Notes: a model not told the origin generated them from the sequence alone. DNA of 38,784 bases from Runella slithyformis DSM 19594 (GCF_000218895.1 NC_015695.1:1-38784); one strand, 5' to 3'; positions 15,268 through 24,187 are shown, counted from the first letter of the stretch. Numbers and translations: made by a program.

Positions 15268-16335
15268 ATGAATCGAAAGATCATCCATATCGACATGGAC
15301 GCCTTTTACGCTTCCGTAGAACAGCGGGATGATCCTTCGCTGCGCGGCAAGCCCGTGGCAGTAGGCGGCAGCTCCGACCGAGGCGTGGTGGCGGCAGCCA
15401 GTTATGAAGCCCGCAAGTATGGCGTACGCTCAGCCATGTCGTCGAAGGTGGCGGCGCGCAAATGCCCCGCATTGATCTTTGTTAAACCTCGTTTTGAGGT
15501 CTATAAATATGTTTCGGAGCAGATTCGCGGCATTTTTGCCGAATTTACGCCATTAATAGAGCCACTTTCACTGGATGAAGCGTATTTGGATGTGACCGAA
15601 AACCTGAAGAAAATGCGCTCGGCAACTTTGATCGCACAGGAAATAAAACAGCGGATTGTTGAAACCACCCAACTCACCGCCTCCGCCGGAGTATCGTACA
15701 ATAAATTCTTGGCAAAATTAGCCTCCGATTTTCGCAAACCCAACGGAATTTACGTCATCGGCCCGGACGAGGGCGAAGCCTTTGTGGCAAATCTGACCGT
15801 TAATAAATTTCATGGCATAGGAAAAGTAACGGCTGAAAAAATGAATCAACTCGGCATTCAAACGGGTATGGACCTCAAGTCAAAAACGGAGTTTTTTTTG
15901 CGTACGCACTTCGGGAAAATGGGCAGTTATTATTACAACATCGCCCGGGGAATTGACCAACGCCCCGTAGAAGCCGACCGCATACGAAAATCCGTCGGGT
16001 CAGAAAATACCTTTGACCGTGATTTGGAAACATTGGCCGAAATGGAGGGAGGTCTGTTGCCGCTCATTGAAGACGTCTGGAAATGGTGTACCCGTACCCA
16101 AATCTATGGTCGAACTGCTACGCTAAAAATCAAGTTCAATGATTTTCAGATGATTACCCGCAGTCAATCTGCCTTTTTACCGATTCGTGAAAAAGCCCTC
16201 TTTGAAAAAATTATTTTTGAATTATTGAACAAAAACTTCCCAACCGACAAACCCGTACGTTTATTGGGGGTTTCCATTCATAATCTGGAAGTTACGCATC
16301 CAACAGAAGGACAACAACTTACGTTGAATTTTTAA
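15268..16335 (+). CDS. dinB: DNA polymerase IV (Y-family)
   Basis: A 355-residue Y-family translesion DNA polymerase. The catalytic acids are visible: Asp9 in HIDMDAFYASVEQ, and Asp103 and Glu104 in SLDEAYLDV. Phe13/Tyr14 sit at the steric-gate position. The thumb helix-hairpin-helix region (VNKFHGIGKVTAEKMNQLGI, about 178-197) and little-finger domain (about 240-345) are complete, and the C-terminus QLTLNF matches a beta-clamp binding peptide. Length and all motifs agree with functional DinB. It copies past damaged bases with low fidelity, so a plasmid copy could raise host mutagenesis. It is divergent from the AAA ATPase gene. I found no clear LexA site. Confidence 0.96.
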   Translation: MNRKIIHIDMDAFYASVEQRDDPSLRGKPVAVGGSSDRGVVAAASYEARKYGVRSAMSSKVAARKCPALIFVKPRFEVYKYVSEQIRGIFAEFTPLIEPLSLDEAYLDVTENLKKMRSATLIAQEIKQRIVETTQLTASAGVSYNKFLAKLASDFRKPNGIYVIGPDEGEAFVANLTVNKFHGIGKVTAEKMNQLGIQTGMDLKSKTEFFLRTHFGKMGSYYYNIARGIDQRPVEADRIRKSVGSENTFDRDLETLAEMEGGLLPLIEDVWKWCTRTQIYGRTATLKIKFNDFQMITRSQSAFLPIREKALFEKIIFELLNKNFPTDKPVRLLGVSIHNLEVTHPTEGQQLTLNF

Positions 16336-16350
16336 CGTAAACGTTTGCGT
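16335..16350. promoter_or_regulatory. LacI-type operator-like palindrome
   Basis: ACGTAAACGTTTGCGT is palindromic about a central CG at 7 of 8 base pairs, the form expected for LacI/GalR-family operators (AAACGTTT core). It overlaps the last base of dinB and lies 165 bases before the TIM-barrel/oxidoreductase operon. A related perfect core occurs at 31720-31731. Confidence 0.4.
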
Positions 16351-16514
16351 AACCAATCGTACATCTGCATTGATTATACTCTCAAAAAAGGCAGGTAAGT
16401 AGAGAAAAACAAGCCTCTTCTTTACAAAGACAGGTACTCACGAAAGCACGCTTATTGACGTCTTTCAGTAACAATTATCAAACGTGCGGAGGCACATAAC
16501 TGTAATCTACCTAC

Positions 16515-17372
16515 ATGACAAATCGCAGATCTTTTTTAAAAAATACCGTGGCAACCATTGCGCTCGCCGGACCCGCCGCCGCGTCTGTCCAAGCCTCACA
16601 ACCCGAAGCTCAGGCAAGCGAGGATCTTTTTAAATTGGGCATTGCCGGCTACAGCTTTGTGCATTTCAAGTTGGATCAGGCACTTGAAATGATGAAAAAA
16701 GTGGATGTGCATTACCTGTGTATCAAGGATTTTCACTTGCCGTTCAACAGCACCGATGAGCAGATCGCGACCTTTCATGCTACCCTTAAAAATTCAGGAG
16801 TGACAGGCTATGCCGTAGGACCGATCTACATGAAAACCACTCAGGAAATTGACAATGGCTTTGCATACGCAAAAAGAGTAGGTGTAAAACTGATTGTCGG
16901 AGTTCCTAATGAAGACCTTTTGCCCTACATTGATAAAAAAGTGAAGGAATACGATATGCGTTACGCTATTCATATCCACGGCCCGGACATTAAACTTTGG
17001 CCCAATGCCTCATCGGTGATTGATGCCGTTAAAAATCTGGACGCCCGCATAGGTCTTTGCTTTGACATGGGACACGATGCGCGTTTTGGCGATGACCCCA
17101 TTGCCGATCTGGAAAAATACCAAAAACGCATCTTTGACATCCACCTCAAAAACGTAACGGCTGCTTCCAAAGAAGGCAAAACCTGCGAATTGGGACGCGG
17201 AATCATTGATATTCCGGCGTTTGTAGCGATGCTTCGCAAAATCAAGTACACCGGAAGCTGCAGCCTGGAATACGAAAAAGACATGAAAGATCCTCTGGCG
17301 GGTATTGCGGAATCGGTCGGGTATTTTAAAGGGGTTTGTGATGCCTCCAAGTCCGGAAAACGGAAGGTATAA
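16515..17372 (+). CDS. Tat-exported sugar isomerase/epimerase-like TIM-barrel protein
   Basis: A 285-residue xylose isomerase-like TIM-barrel protein with a twin-arginine signal: RRSFLK at residues 4-9, then a hydrophobic stretch and an Ala-rich cleavage region (AAASVQA, about 21-27). It is therefore folded before export to the periplasm. Likely metal-binding segments are CFDMGHD (Asp), FDIHLKN (His) and CSLEYEKD (Glu). The relatives are annotated as sugar phosphate isomerase/epimerase, but a periplasmic enzyme is unlikely to use phosphosugars; some relatives act as lyases on 3-keto-glycosides. It is 41 bases upstream of the Gfo/Idh/MocA gene and is probably co-transcribed with it. A LacI-type palindrome lies upstream. 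Confidence 0.85.
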   Translation: MTNRRSFLKNTVATIALAGPAAASVQASQPEAQASEDLFKLGIAGYSFVHFKLDQALEMMKKVDVHYLCIKDFHLPFNSTDEQIATFHATLKNSGVTGYAVGPIYMKTTQEIDNGFAYAKRVGVKLIVGVPNEDLLPYIDKKVKEYDMRYAIHIHGPDIKLWPNASSVIDAVKNLDARIGLCFDMGHDARFGDDPIADLEKYQKRIFDIHLKNVTAASKEGKTCELGRGIIDIPAFVAMLRKIKYTGSCSLEYEKDMKDPLAGIAESVGYFKGVCDASKSGKRKV

Positions 17373-17413
17373 GACCTTCGTTGTTTAACTTTTAAAAACA
17401 AATCTGTTATCGA

Positions 17414-18757
17414 ATGGAAAATTCAAGAAGAGAATTTATAAAAAAGGCCGCTTTGAGCACGGCCGGACTTACTTTCGGTGGTCTGGCGACCGGCATGAGC
17501 GCCAAAAGCTACGCAAAAATCATCGGAGCCAACGACCGAATCAACGTCGCTATTTTGGGATTGGGACGGCGTTTGGGTGCCTATTTCGAACCGATCGGGC
17601 TTAAATCAAGCAATGTCGAACTGATTTACCTGTGCGATGTGATGAAAAAACAGCGTGAATCAGCCGCACAAAAGTTTTCAAAGTACATCACTTACACCCC
17701 CAAACTGGAAAACGATTTTCGTAAAGTATTTGCCGATAAGCAGGTAGACGCCATCTTCAACGCCACCCCCGACCACTGGCACGCGCCGGGCACCTGGATG
17801 GCCGTGCAGGCAGGCAAGCACGTATACGTTGAAAAACCGTGCAGTCACAATCCCCGTGAAGGCGAAATCCTGGGAGAGTGTCAACGGAAATACGGCAAGG
17901 TTATTCAAATGGGTAATCAGCAACGTTCAGCGCCGGAGTCGATTGATATTATTCAACAGATTCACAACGGAGCTATCGGTACGCCTTACAAGGCGGTTGC
18001 TTTTTACGCTTCCGCCCGCGGGGAGGTACCCGTACCTAAAAAAGCCCCCGTACCTGACGGCTTGGATTGGGAACTGTTTCAGGGACCCGCACCCAGAAGA
18101 GAATACACGCACGATACATGGGATTACAACTGGCACTGGTACGGCTGGGATTACGGAACGGCCGAAAGCGGCAATAACGCTACGCACGAGCTGGATGTAG
18201 CGCGCTGGGCATTGCAGGTCGACTTTCCGGAGTACGTCACCGTGGAAGCCGCCAAACGATCGTTTTTGGAAGATGGCTGGACTATGTACGATACAATGGA
18301 TGCGATGTTTCGTTTTCCCGGAAACAAAATCATTAAATGGGATGGCAAAAGCCGCAACGGGCACAAAACCTACGGAAGCGACCGGGGAACGGTCATCTAC
18401 GGAAGTACCGGCAGTGTGTACGTTGACCGCGACGGCTACAAATTATTCAACCGTGATGGTAAGGTGATCAAAGAACGTAAGGCATCGGGTTCAGAAGCAG
18501 GCACAGCACTTGGCGGCGGCGGCGACATGACGACCTTGCACGTTGTAAACTTTTTTGATGCCATTCGCGGAAAAGCCAAACAGGCCTCTCCCATCGAAGA
18601 AGGCGCAAAAAGCACCCTGTTGAGTCATTTGGCCAATATCGCTTACCGTACCAATAAATCTTTTGATGTTGATTCTAAAAACGGTCATATCAAAGACAAA
18701 GAAGCCATGAAATTATGGAGTCGTGAGTACGAAAAAGGTTGGGAACCCAAAATATAG
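17414..18757 (+). CDS. Tat-exported Gfo/Idh/MocA-family oxidoreductase
   Basis: A 447-residue NAD(P)-dependent sugar oxidoreductase. A Tat-like signal RREFIKK (5-11) is followed by a hydrophobic AALSTAGLTFGGLATG stretch. The Rossmann motif is GLGRRLG (49-55), then the conserved ATPDHWHAP (117-125) and EKP motif (140-142), and a substrate-side GNNATHELDVARWAL with catalytic Asp/His-type residues. As in glucose-fructose oxidoreductase, the enzyme would be exported with its cofactor bound, so it either recycles the cofactor internally or acts as a dismutase or epimerase. Known Bacteroidota relatives oxidise C3 of sugars. It shares an operon with the TIM-barrel gene at 16515, and a textbook terminator follows at 18785. 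Confidence 0.88.
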   Translation: MENSRREFIKKAALSTAGLTFGGLATGMSAKSYAKIIGANDRINVAILGLGRRLGAYFEPIGLKSSNVELIYLCDVMKKQRESAAQKFSKYITYTPKLENDFRKVFADKQVDAIFNATPDHWHAPGTWMAVQAGKHVYVEKPCSHNPREGEILGECQRKYGKVIQMGNQQRSAPESIDIIQQIHNGAIGTPYKAVAFYASARGEVPVPKKAPVPDGLDWELFQGPAPRREYTHDTWDYNWHWYGWDYGTAESGNNATHELDVARWALQVDFPEYVTVEAAKRSFLEDGWTMYDTMDAMFRFPGNKIIKWDGKSRNGHKTYGSDRGTVIYGSTGSVYVDRDGYKLFNRDGKVIKERKASGSEAGTALGGGGDMTTLHVVNFFDAIRGKAKQASPIEEGAKSTLLSHLANIAYRTNKSFDVDSKNGHIKDKEAMKLWSREYEKGWEPKI

Positions 18758-18784
18758 GTTTCTCTTTTTTAACAAAATATCCGG

Positions 18785-18824
18785 GGCAACGCTGAAGACT
18801 AATATCTTCGGCGTTGCCTTTTTT
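18785..18824 (+). terminator. Rho-independent terminator
   Basis: A 14-base-pair stem, GGCAACGCTGAAGA (18785-18798) with TCTTCGGCGTTGCC (18805-18818) and one G-U pair, has a 6-base loop and six T residues at 18819-18824. It ends the 16515-18757 operon. Confidence 0.9.
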
Positions 18825-18911
18825 AATCATTATTTACTTAACATAACCATCTGTTTATCAAACAATTATATAAATTTATGTATTTTACTCAATAAATATT
18901 CTAAAACCATC

Positions 18912-19880
18912 TTACCCTTTTTGAACGCTTAACCGGTTGCGCAACGGCTCTCCAAAACCTTCCGCTTTGATTTCAAAAATATCACCGTCGCGGGTTTCAA
19001 TGCCATCGGCAAAACTCAATACCGATGTACCGAAAAAGTGGATGTGTACGTCGCCGGGTTGCCGAAACATCGAGTATTTAAAATGATGATGCTCCAAATT
19101 GGCCAGGTTATGACTCATGTTGGCTTCGCCCGTCAGAAACTCTTTTTCCCAAAGAACCGCATTGCCTCGCACAATACGGGTTGTTCCGGTAATGGAGTCA
19201 GGAGGATTTCCTAAAAGTATTTCGGGTCCGTAAGAACAGTGCCGGAGTTTTGAATGGGCCAAATACAGATAATTGATACGCTCCATTTTATGGTCGGAAA
19301 ATTCATTGCCAACCGCAAAGCCGATCCGTTGAGGATTTCCCTGCGCATCAACGATGTACAAACCCACCATTTCGGGCTCTTCACCCCCATCCAATGCAAA
19401 GGCGGGAGAAGGAATATCGTGCCCCGGCGGAACGGCCATCAGGCCGTTTCCTTTGTAAAACCATTCGGGTTGAGAGGCCGGAACGCCGGATTGCATCTTT
19501 CCGTTTTCCAGTCCCATCTTAAATATCTTCATCGAATCCGTCAATTCACTGGCATTGGTCTTGCTCATTTTTTCGTGCATGGCGTTTCGGGAAGCCGCAC
19601 TGCCGAGGTGCGTCAAACCGGTGCCGGAAACCCAGGTATGATATGGATCCGGATGCATCAAAGGAAGCAGCAACCTTTTGTCTTGTATGAGTTTCTCATA
19701 CTCCGCATATTGGTTACCGGCGAGTTGCGCCGCTCTTTCTTCCGGGCTCACGCCCTGTCGGACGGCATCATGAAACAATTCATAAACGGTGTTGACGGAA
19801 GCAAGAAGCTGAATTCGGGCGCCGTTGACGATTCCGGTACGCGGCTTATTTTCCGAATCAAGAAACTGTAGTAATCTCAT
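18912..19880 (-). CDS. AraD1/GguC-type FAH-fold enzyme (2-keto-3-deoxy sugar acid dehydratase or hydrolase candidate)
   Basis: A 322-residue protein of the AraD1/GguC branch of the fumarylacetoacetate hydrolase (FAH) superfamily. Recognisable segments are MRLLQF at the start, TWVSGTGLTHLGSA (82-95), the metal-site acidic cluster GGEEPEM (Glu168, Glu170), VGNEFSDHKMER, and SKLRHCSYGPEILLG. Family members act in non-phosphorylative pentose pathways on 2-keto-3-deoxy acids. No signal peptide is seen, so it is cytoplasmic. It stands alone between a terminator and a 114-base gap, but lies 3 kb from the sugar-acid operon that holds a second FAH-family gene, so both may serve related substrates. The precise substrate is an inference. 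Confidence 0.82.
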   Translation of the reverse strand: MRLLQFLDSENKPRTGIVNGARIQLLASVNTVYELFHDAVRQGVSPEERAAQLAGNQYAEYEKLIQDKRLLLPLMHPDPYHTWVSGTGLTHLGSAASRNAMHEKMSKTNASELTDSMKIFKMGLENGKMQSGVPASQPEWFYKGNGLMAVPPGHDIPSPAFALDGGEEPEMVGLYIVDAQGNPQRIGFAVGNEFSDHKMERINYLYLAHSKLRHCSYGPEILLGNPPDSITGTTRIVRGNAVLWEKEFLTGEANMSHNLANLEHHHFKYSMFRQPGDVHIHFFGTSVLSFADGIETRDGDIFEIKAEGFGEPLRNRLSVQKG

Positions 19881-19994
19881 GGTATTGGTGAGCGGAGAGG
19901 TTGGAGTGATTCACTGTTTTTGTAAACCGCCTTATTGCCGTTATCTACTCTTTCCTGCAAAGCGGGAAGGCTGAATATCTATATATTAGTACGC

Positions 19995-20426
19995 TCATTT
20001 TTCACATTCCCGTTTCAGCATTTCCAGCCAGAACTGCATATCTTTAGCTAAGTCCCTGTTCATCTTATTTTTAAACAGGCTCACCAACCAACCTTCCATA
20101 CTCTCTTCCACATTCACCAATGTTCCGGCTTGATGCGCCGTTAAAAACCAATTATGAATGGCCGAGCCGCCAAACGTAGTGCCGCTCCAGCCGAATGCTT
20201 TATGGGTACTTACCGTGTGCAGGATTGATTTTATGCTTGCACCGTTTACTTTCCAATCAAAGCGCGCGCCGACTTTCTGCGTTTCAGAAGCCTGTGCTTC
20301 GGTGATCTTTTCGTTCCACGATCCCCACTGATTGATATCGGTCAATACAGCCCAGACTTTTTCGGGTACGGCATTGATGACGATTTGATTCTTTTGTTTG
20401 ACGGGCGCATTCTCATTGATTTTCAT
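19995..20426 (-). CDS. SRPBCC (START-like/polyketide cyclase-type) domain protein
   Basis: A 143-residue helix-grip protein that binds a hydrophobic ligand in a cavity. Typical features are INAVPEKVWAVLTDINQWGSWNEKITEA near the start, RFDWKVNG in the sheet, the THKAFGWSGTTFGG loop, and the closing helix LAKDMQFWLEMLKRECE. I use the Met at 20426 (MKINENAPV), because the longer form from 20519 would overlap the end of the Crp-like gene and encodes an unrelated leader. It is probably read from the same direction as the Crp/Fnr regulator, 71 bases after it, so it may be a regulated partner. Ligand and role are unknown. Confidence 0.82.
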   Translation of the reverse strand: MKINENAPVKQKNQIVINAVPEKVWAVLTDINQWGSWNEKITEAQASETQKVGARFDWKVNGASIKSILHTVSTHKAFGWSGTTFGGSAIHNWFLTAHQAGTLVNVEESMEGWLVSLFKNKMNRDLAKDMQFWLEMLKRECEK

Positions 20427-20497
20427 TGTCTTATTATTTTTGCGTTGATTAATGATACAAAAGTCGCACAGCTCCGAATCATCTCTCTTGACAAAAA

Positions 20498-21082
20498 TCA
20501 AGAAGATTTTTTTGCCCATTTATTTCTAATCCGGCTGAACGTTTCGGGAGTCATTCCCAACATAGAAGCCAAATACTGTAACGGAACAAGATTAAATAAT
20601 TCGCGATAATGGCTAAAAAATAAGGCATAGCGCTCCTCACTTGATAAAGACAGATGCGTCACGATGCGTTGTTCCAAAATGGTAAAACAACGGGCAATGA
20701 ATAACTTTTCCAATTGCGGCCATTGGGGTACTTTTTGGCTGATTTGGGCATAATCACTTTTATGAATCACCAATAATTCACAATCCGATAGAGCCTGTAA
20801 GTTCCAGCGGGCCGGCGATTGAAAAAGAAAACCGGCGATGTCGACCACAAAGTATCCTTGGGTAGAAATCCATTTGGTTACTTCACGCCCATGCTCATCT
20901 GTGAGGTATTCACGTACGATGCCTGATTGAACAAAACCCATTTTATCGCAATGCGCGCCTTCTTTCAGAAAGAAATCACCTTTTACCAATGACTGCGGCC
21001 GAAAATAGGAGACTATTTCCGCAACGGTTTCCGCAGGAACTCCAAAGTATGATTGAATGTAGTTTTCAAATGCGTTATCCAT
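20498..21082 (-). CDS. Crp/Fnr-family transcriptional regulator
   Basis: A 194-residue regulator with an N-terminal cyclic-nucleotide-binding beta-roll (about 25-110; SLVKGDFFLKEGAHCDKMGFV, SGIVREYL, FVVDIAGFL) and a C-terminal helix-turn-helix (about 163-187; LQYLASMLGMTPETFSRIRNKW). The start at 21082 (MDNAFENYI) fits the family; the 17 residues upstream are hydrophobic and unlikely to be coding. The residues that bind cAMP phosphate in E. coli Crp are not obvious, as is usual for this large Bacteroidota subgroup, so the signal is unknown. It is divergent from the FAD oxidoreductase gene (123-base gap) and may control it or the SRPBCC gene. Confidence 0.88.
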   Translation of the reverse strand: MDNAFENYIQSYFGVPAETVAEIVSYFRPQSLVKGDFFLKEGAHCDKMGFVQSGIVREYLTDEHGREVTKWISTQGYFVVDIAGFLFQSPARWNLQALSDCELLVIHKSDYAQISQKVPQWPQLEKLFIARCFTILEQRIVTHLSLSSEERYALFFSHYRELFNLVPLQYLASMLGMTPETFSRIRNKWAKKSS

Positions 21083-21204
21083 GTTTTTCGCCGTGTGAAT
21101 GATTATAAATTGAAAGTAAAAAATTACGGGCAAAAAACATCGTTTTACACCGGACGTTTCAGTACCTTTTCAGCAAAATTCAGGAGCATAATAAACATGC
21201 ACTC

Positions 21205-22392
21205 ATGTCAAAAATATACGATGTAATTGTGATCGGACGGGGATTGTTTGGGTGTCCGGCAGCTAAGTACTTACAGATGGACGGGTTAGAAACCTTGCTG
21301 ATTGGTCCTAAAGAACCCGCCGCTTCCGAGTATGACCGGGCCAGAGTCTTTTCAAGCCATTATGATTCGGGAAGAGTCACCCGGAAAATAGGAAAAACAA
21401 AGGATTGGAGTAGGCTGAATGCTCAAACACAGGCCGCATTTAAAACCATTGAAGCCCAATCAGGCATGCATTTTTTCGGCAACGAAGGCTGTTTGTACAT
21501 CAGCGACCTGTTGCCCGATGATCATTTCGACAAAGCCGTCCGGCATCAATTGCTGTCAAAAGAAGAAAGTGACTTTGCAATCATTGAAGAAGAACAATTA
21601 CCGGAGCTTTTTCCGTTTTTTCGATTCCGTAAACCTTCCGTCGCCTACCTTGAAAAAGCATTGTCAGGTCACTTGAACCCGAGAAGGCTGATTGAAGCAC
21701 AGCTCAAAATATTTACCGAATCGGGCGGCGAAACGGTGGATGAGGTCGTGGAAAGTGTGATTGACAAAGGCGATATCTACGAAGTTTCCACGGCTAATGG
21801 TCAGCGATTTAAAGCAAAAAAAATACTGTACGCTACGGGGGTATTTCACCCGTTCTTCGGTTTTAACACACCCACAATTCCCTTAGAGATCAAAACGGAG
21901 ACCATCGCATTGGCGGAGGTTTCGAAAGAGCAGGCTGCCGGGTTGCAGTCCATGCCTTCCCTGCTTTATACCTGTAAAACGGAAACCTACGATGAGATTT
22001 ACGCCATTCGGCCGGTACTGTACCCGACTGGCCGATATTTTCTGAAACTGGGAGCAAACCTTACGGATGATCGATTTTTAACCCGGATCGAAGACATTAA
22101 AAAGTGGTTTTGCAGCCCGCCTCTTCCCCAACAGGAAGAAGTATTAAAAAAGATGACGGTTGAACTGTTTCCAACCATTCCCTTTCTTTCTTTTCAGGTA
22201 AAACATTGCATCATTGAATACACGCAATCCCGCCGGCCGCTCATTGACAAAGTAGGCCGAGAACAATATATCTGTACCGGCGGCAACGGATACGGTGCCA
22301 TGTGCTCAGATGCAATGGGGCGATTAGGGGCGCTGTGTGTACAGGGGAAAGATTTTCAGGAAGGATTTTCGGCGGGTTTCTTTGCTTTATAA
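21205..22392 (+). CDS. FAD-dependent oxidoreductase (DAO family)
   Basis: A 395-residue flavoprotein of the D-amino acid oxidase/sarcosine oxidase-like family. The FAD ADP-binding motif is VIVIGRGLFGCPAAKYL (GRGLFG at 11-16), and the closing FAD-contact segment is CTGGNGYGAMCSDAMGRL near the C-terminus. The middle region (about 75-330) is the substrate domain and is divergent. No signal peptide is seen. Members oxidise amines or hydroxy acids. It faces the UxaA-type gene, with a shared terminator at 22398-22440, and lies beside the sugar-acid operon, so oxidation of a sugar-derived hydroxy acid or amino acid is possible. The substrate cannot be read from the sequence. Confidence 0.82.
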   Translation: MSKIYDVIVIGRGLFGCPAAKYLQMDGLETLLIGPKEPAASEYDRARVFSSHYDSGRVTRKIGKTKDWSRLNAQTQAAFKTIEAQSGMHFFGNEGCLYISDLLPDDHFDKAVRHQLLSKEESDFAIIEEEQLPELFPFFRFRKPSVAYLEKALSGHLNPRRLIEAQLKIFTESGGETVDEVVESVIDKGDIYEVSTANGQRFKAKKILYATGVFHPFFGFNTPTIPLEIKTETIALAEVSKEQAAGLQSMPSLLYTCKTETYDEIYAIRPVLYPTGRYFLKLGANLTDDRFLTRIEDIKKWFCSPPLPQQEEVLKKMTVELFPTIPFLSFQVKHCIIEYTQSRRPLIDKVGREQYICTGGNGYGAMCSDAMGRLGALCVQGKDFQEGFSAGFFAL

Positions 22393-22397
22393 TGTCC

Positions 22398-22440
22398 ATA
22401 CATAAGCCCGTCGGGCGTTTTTCCCGACGGGCTTATGTAT
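22398..22440. terminator. Perfect 18-bp bidirectional terminator
   Basis: ATACATAAGCCCGTCGGG (22398-22415) pairs perfectly with 22423-22440 around the loop CGTTTTT. It sits between the convergent FAD oxidoreductase and UxaA-type genes. The last base of the right arm is also the last base of the UxaA stop codon (read on the minus strand), so one hairpin probably serves both transcripts. Confidence 0.8.
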
Positions 22441-24092
22441 TATAAACTTACTCCACGTTTCCAGGGCATAAAGTCATCCTGTCCAAGCAATTGGGCTTTG
22501 GTTTTAAATGTACCGCTTGCCAATTCAATGCAATACTCCAAAAGCTCTTCAGCCGTTTGCTCAATGGTTTTTTCTCCAACGATGATCGGACCGCAGTCAA
22601 AATCAATGATATCGGACATTTTTTGAGCCAATTTAGAATTGGTGGCCACTTTGACCATGGGGCAAATGGGATTGCCTGTAGGCGTTCCCAACCCTGTCGT
22701 AAACAGCGTAATGGTCGCTCCGGCGGCGGCCTGTCCGGTGGTGGCCAATACATCGTTACCGGGCGTACACACCAGATGCAGCCCCGGTACTTTCGATACT
22801 TCTGTATAGTTGAGTACGTCGGCAATGGGCGCCGTACCGCCTTTTTTGGCCGCCCCGGCTGATTTGATGGCATCGGTAATGAGCCCGTCTTTGATGTTTC
22901 CCGCTGAGGGATTCATGTCAAATCCTGCCCCTACGGCTTCCGCTTTGGAAGCGTATTGCCGCATGAGGGTTTCAAATTTTTCGGCTTTTTCTTCGTCAGC
23001 ACAGCGGTCAATGAGTTCCTGCTCAACCCCACAGAGTTCAGGAAATTCCGCCAGATAGGTTCTGCCGTTCAAGGCTACGACTATGTCCGACAAATGCCCC
23101 AGCACCGGATTGGCAGATATTCCGGAAAAGCCGTCAGAGCCGCCGCATTTCAGCCCTATATTAAGTTTGGAAAGCGGTGCCGGCCGGCGCTCCAGTTTAT
23201 TGGCTTCAATCAACGCCTGAAACGTGCCCTTTATCGCTGCCGAGAGCATGTCAAACTCGGTTCCGTAGGCCTGTTGTTCATAAAATAAAATGGGTTTATC
23301 AAACAGCGGATTCCGGCTTTTTATTTCATTTGTCAGATCTTCAAACTGCGTTTTCTGACAACCCAAACTCAGTACCGTGATACCGGCCACATTGGCATTG
23401 TTGGCATAAGCACCAAATAAGGCTGCCAACAGGGCCGAATCTTGATTATTTTCGCCACAACCCGATTCATGAGTTAAAAACTTAATTCCGTCAAGGTTTG
23501 GAAAAAGCGGTTTGATTACGGGTTTTTCAGACGTAAAACTCGGTGTATACGCTGCGATACCGTCCGATTTTTGGGTTTGATACAATTGGACAAGCTCCTG
23601 CGTTTGTTGCAAATAGATATCCGGAAAGGCATATCCGAGGGCTTTATCAAAAGCATCTTTCAGCTTTAAAATATTTCGGTTTTCACAAAAAACCAGCGGA
23701 ACAACCAGCCAGTAGTTTGCCGTTCCTACCTGCCCGTCAGAGCGATGATAGCCCATAAATGTACGCCCCTGCCATTTGGATACGTCAGGGGCCTGCCATT
23801 CCGGATAGGGTTTACGTTTCGAGACAGAATATTCGTCCGAATCGTGCTTTAGATTGAAGGTCGTAACCTGCTCTCCCCGTCGGATGGGTTGGGTGGCTTT
23901 TCCTACCAATACACCGTACATGGTGACGTGGTCACCCGCAGCGAGGTCTTCCGTGACAAATTTATGCTTGGAAGGGATATCCATGATTAAATCAAATGAT
24001 TGGCCATTGTATTCAATAGCAGTGCCTTTAGGCAGATTTTGTAAAGCAACCAAAACGTTGTCTTTGGGGTGTACACTCAAATAGGTGTGCAT
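22440..24092 (-). CDS. uxaA: UxaA/GarD-family sugar acid dehydratase (altronate dehydratase-like)
   Basis: A 550-residue dehydratase with the full two-part architecture of altronate/galactarate dehydratases: an N-terminal SAF domain (about 8-80; VHPKDNVLVALQNLPKG and ITV-type end) and a C-terminal catalytic part. Family motifs are GYHRSDGQVGTANYW (114-128; most relatives have GTRN), HESGCG, LSLGCQ, KCGGSDGFSGISANP, and TTGLGTPTGNPICP with conserved Cys and Gly. It would remove water from an aldonate or aldarate to give a 2-keto-3-deoxy acid in the cytoplasm, using iron. It follows the semialdehyde dehydrogenase and FAH-family genes on the same strand, so the substrate is probably a pentonate or hexonate feeding those enzymes rather than strictly D-altronate. 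The gene symbol is by family. Confidence 0.88.
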   Translation of the reverse strand: MHTYLSVHPKDNVLVALQNLPKGTAIEYNGQSFDLIMDIPSKHKFVTEDLAAGDHVTMYGVLVGKATQPIRRGEQVTTFNLKHDSDEYSVSKRKPYPEWQAPDVSKWQGRTFMGYHRSDGQVGTANYWLVVPLVFCENRNILKLKDAFDKALGYAFPDIYLQQTQELVQLYQTQKSDGIAAYTPSFTSEKPVIKPLFPNLDGIKFLTHESGCGENNQDSALLAALFGAYANNANVAGITVLSLGCQKTQFEDLTNEIKSRNPLFDKPILFYEQQAYGTEFDMLSAAIKGTFQALIEANKLERRPAPLSKLNIGLKCGGSDGFSGISANPVLGHLSDIVVALNGRTYLAEFPELCGVEQELIDRCADEEKAEKFETLMRQYASKAEAVGAGFDMNPSAGNIKDGLITDAIKSAGAAKKGGTAPIADVLNYTEVSKVPGLHLVCTPGNDVLATTGQAAAGATITLFTTGLGTPTGNPICPMVKVATNSKLAQKMSDIIDFDCGPIIVGEKTIEQTAEELLEYCIELASGTFKTKAQLLGQDDFMPWKRGVSL

Positions 24093-24130
24093 TGGAGAAA
24101 AATTGAATGAATGATGGTAAAGGTTTAAAG

Positions 24131-24159
24131 TAAGGACTCCTGCAAGGCAGGAGCCCTTA
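24131..24159 (-). terminator. Intercistronic hairpin between aldehyde dehydrogenase and UxaA-type genes
   Basis: TAAGGACTCCTGC (24131-24143) pairs with GCAGGAGCCCTTA (24147-24159) at 12 of 13 positions with a 3-base loop. It lies in the 95-base gap between two same-strand genes and has no long T-run. It may be a partial terminator or an mRNA processing/stability element. Confidence 0.55.
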
Positions 24160-24187
24160 AACCGTTCATTTTTAACCTATTAAAATC

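Noticed and set aside
12637..16335. Recombinase, AAA ATPase and dinB as a transposon or integrated phage segment
   Set aside because: No terminal inverted repeats, target duplication, transposase, or phage structural gene could be seen around the block.
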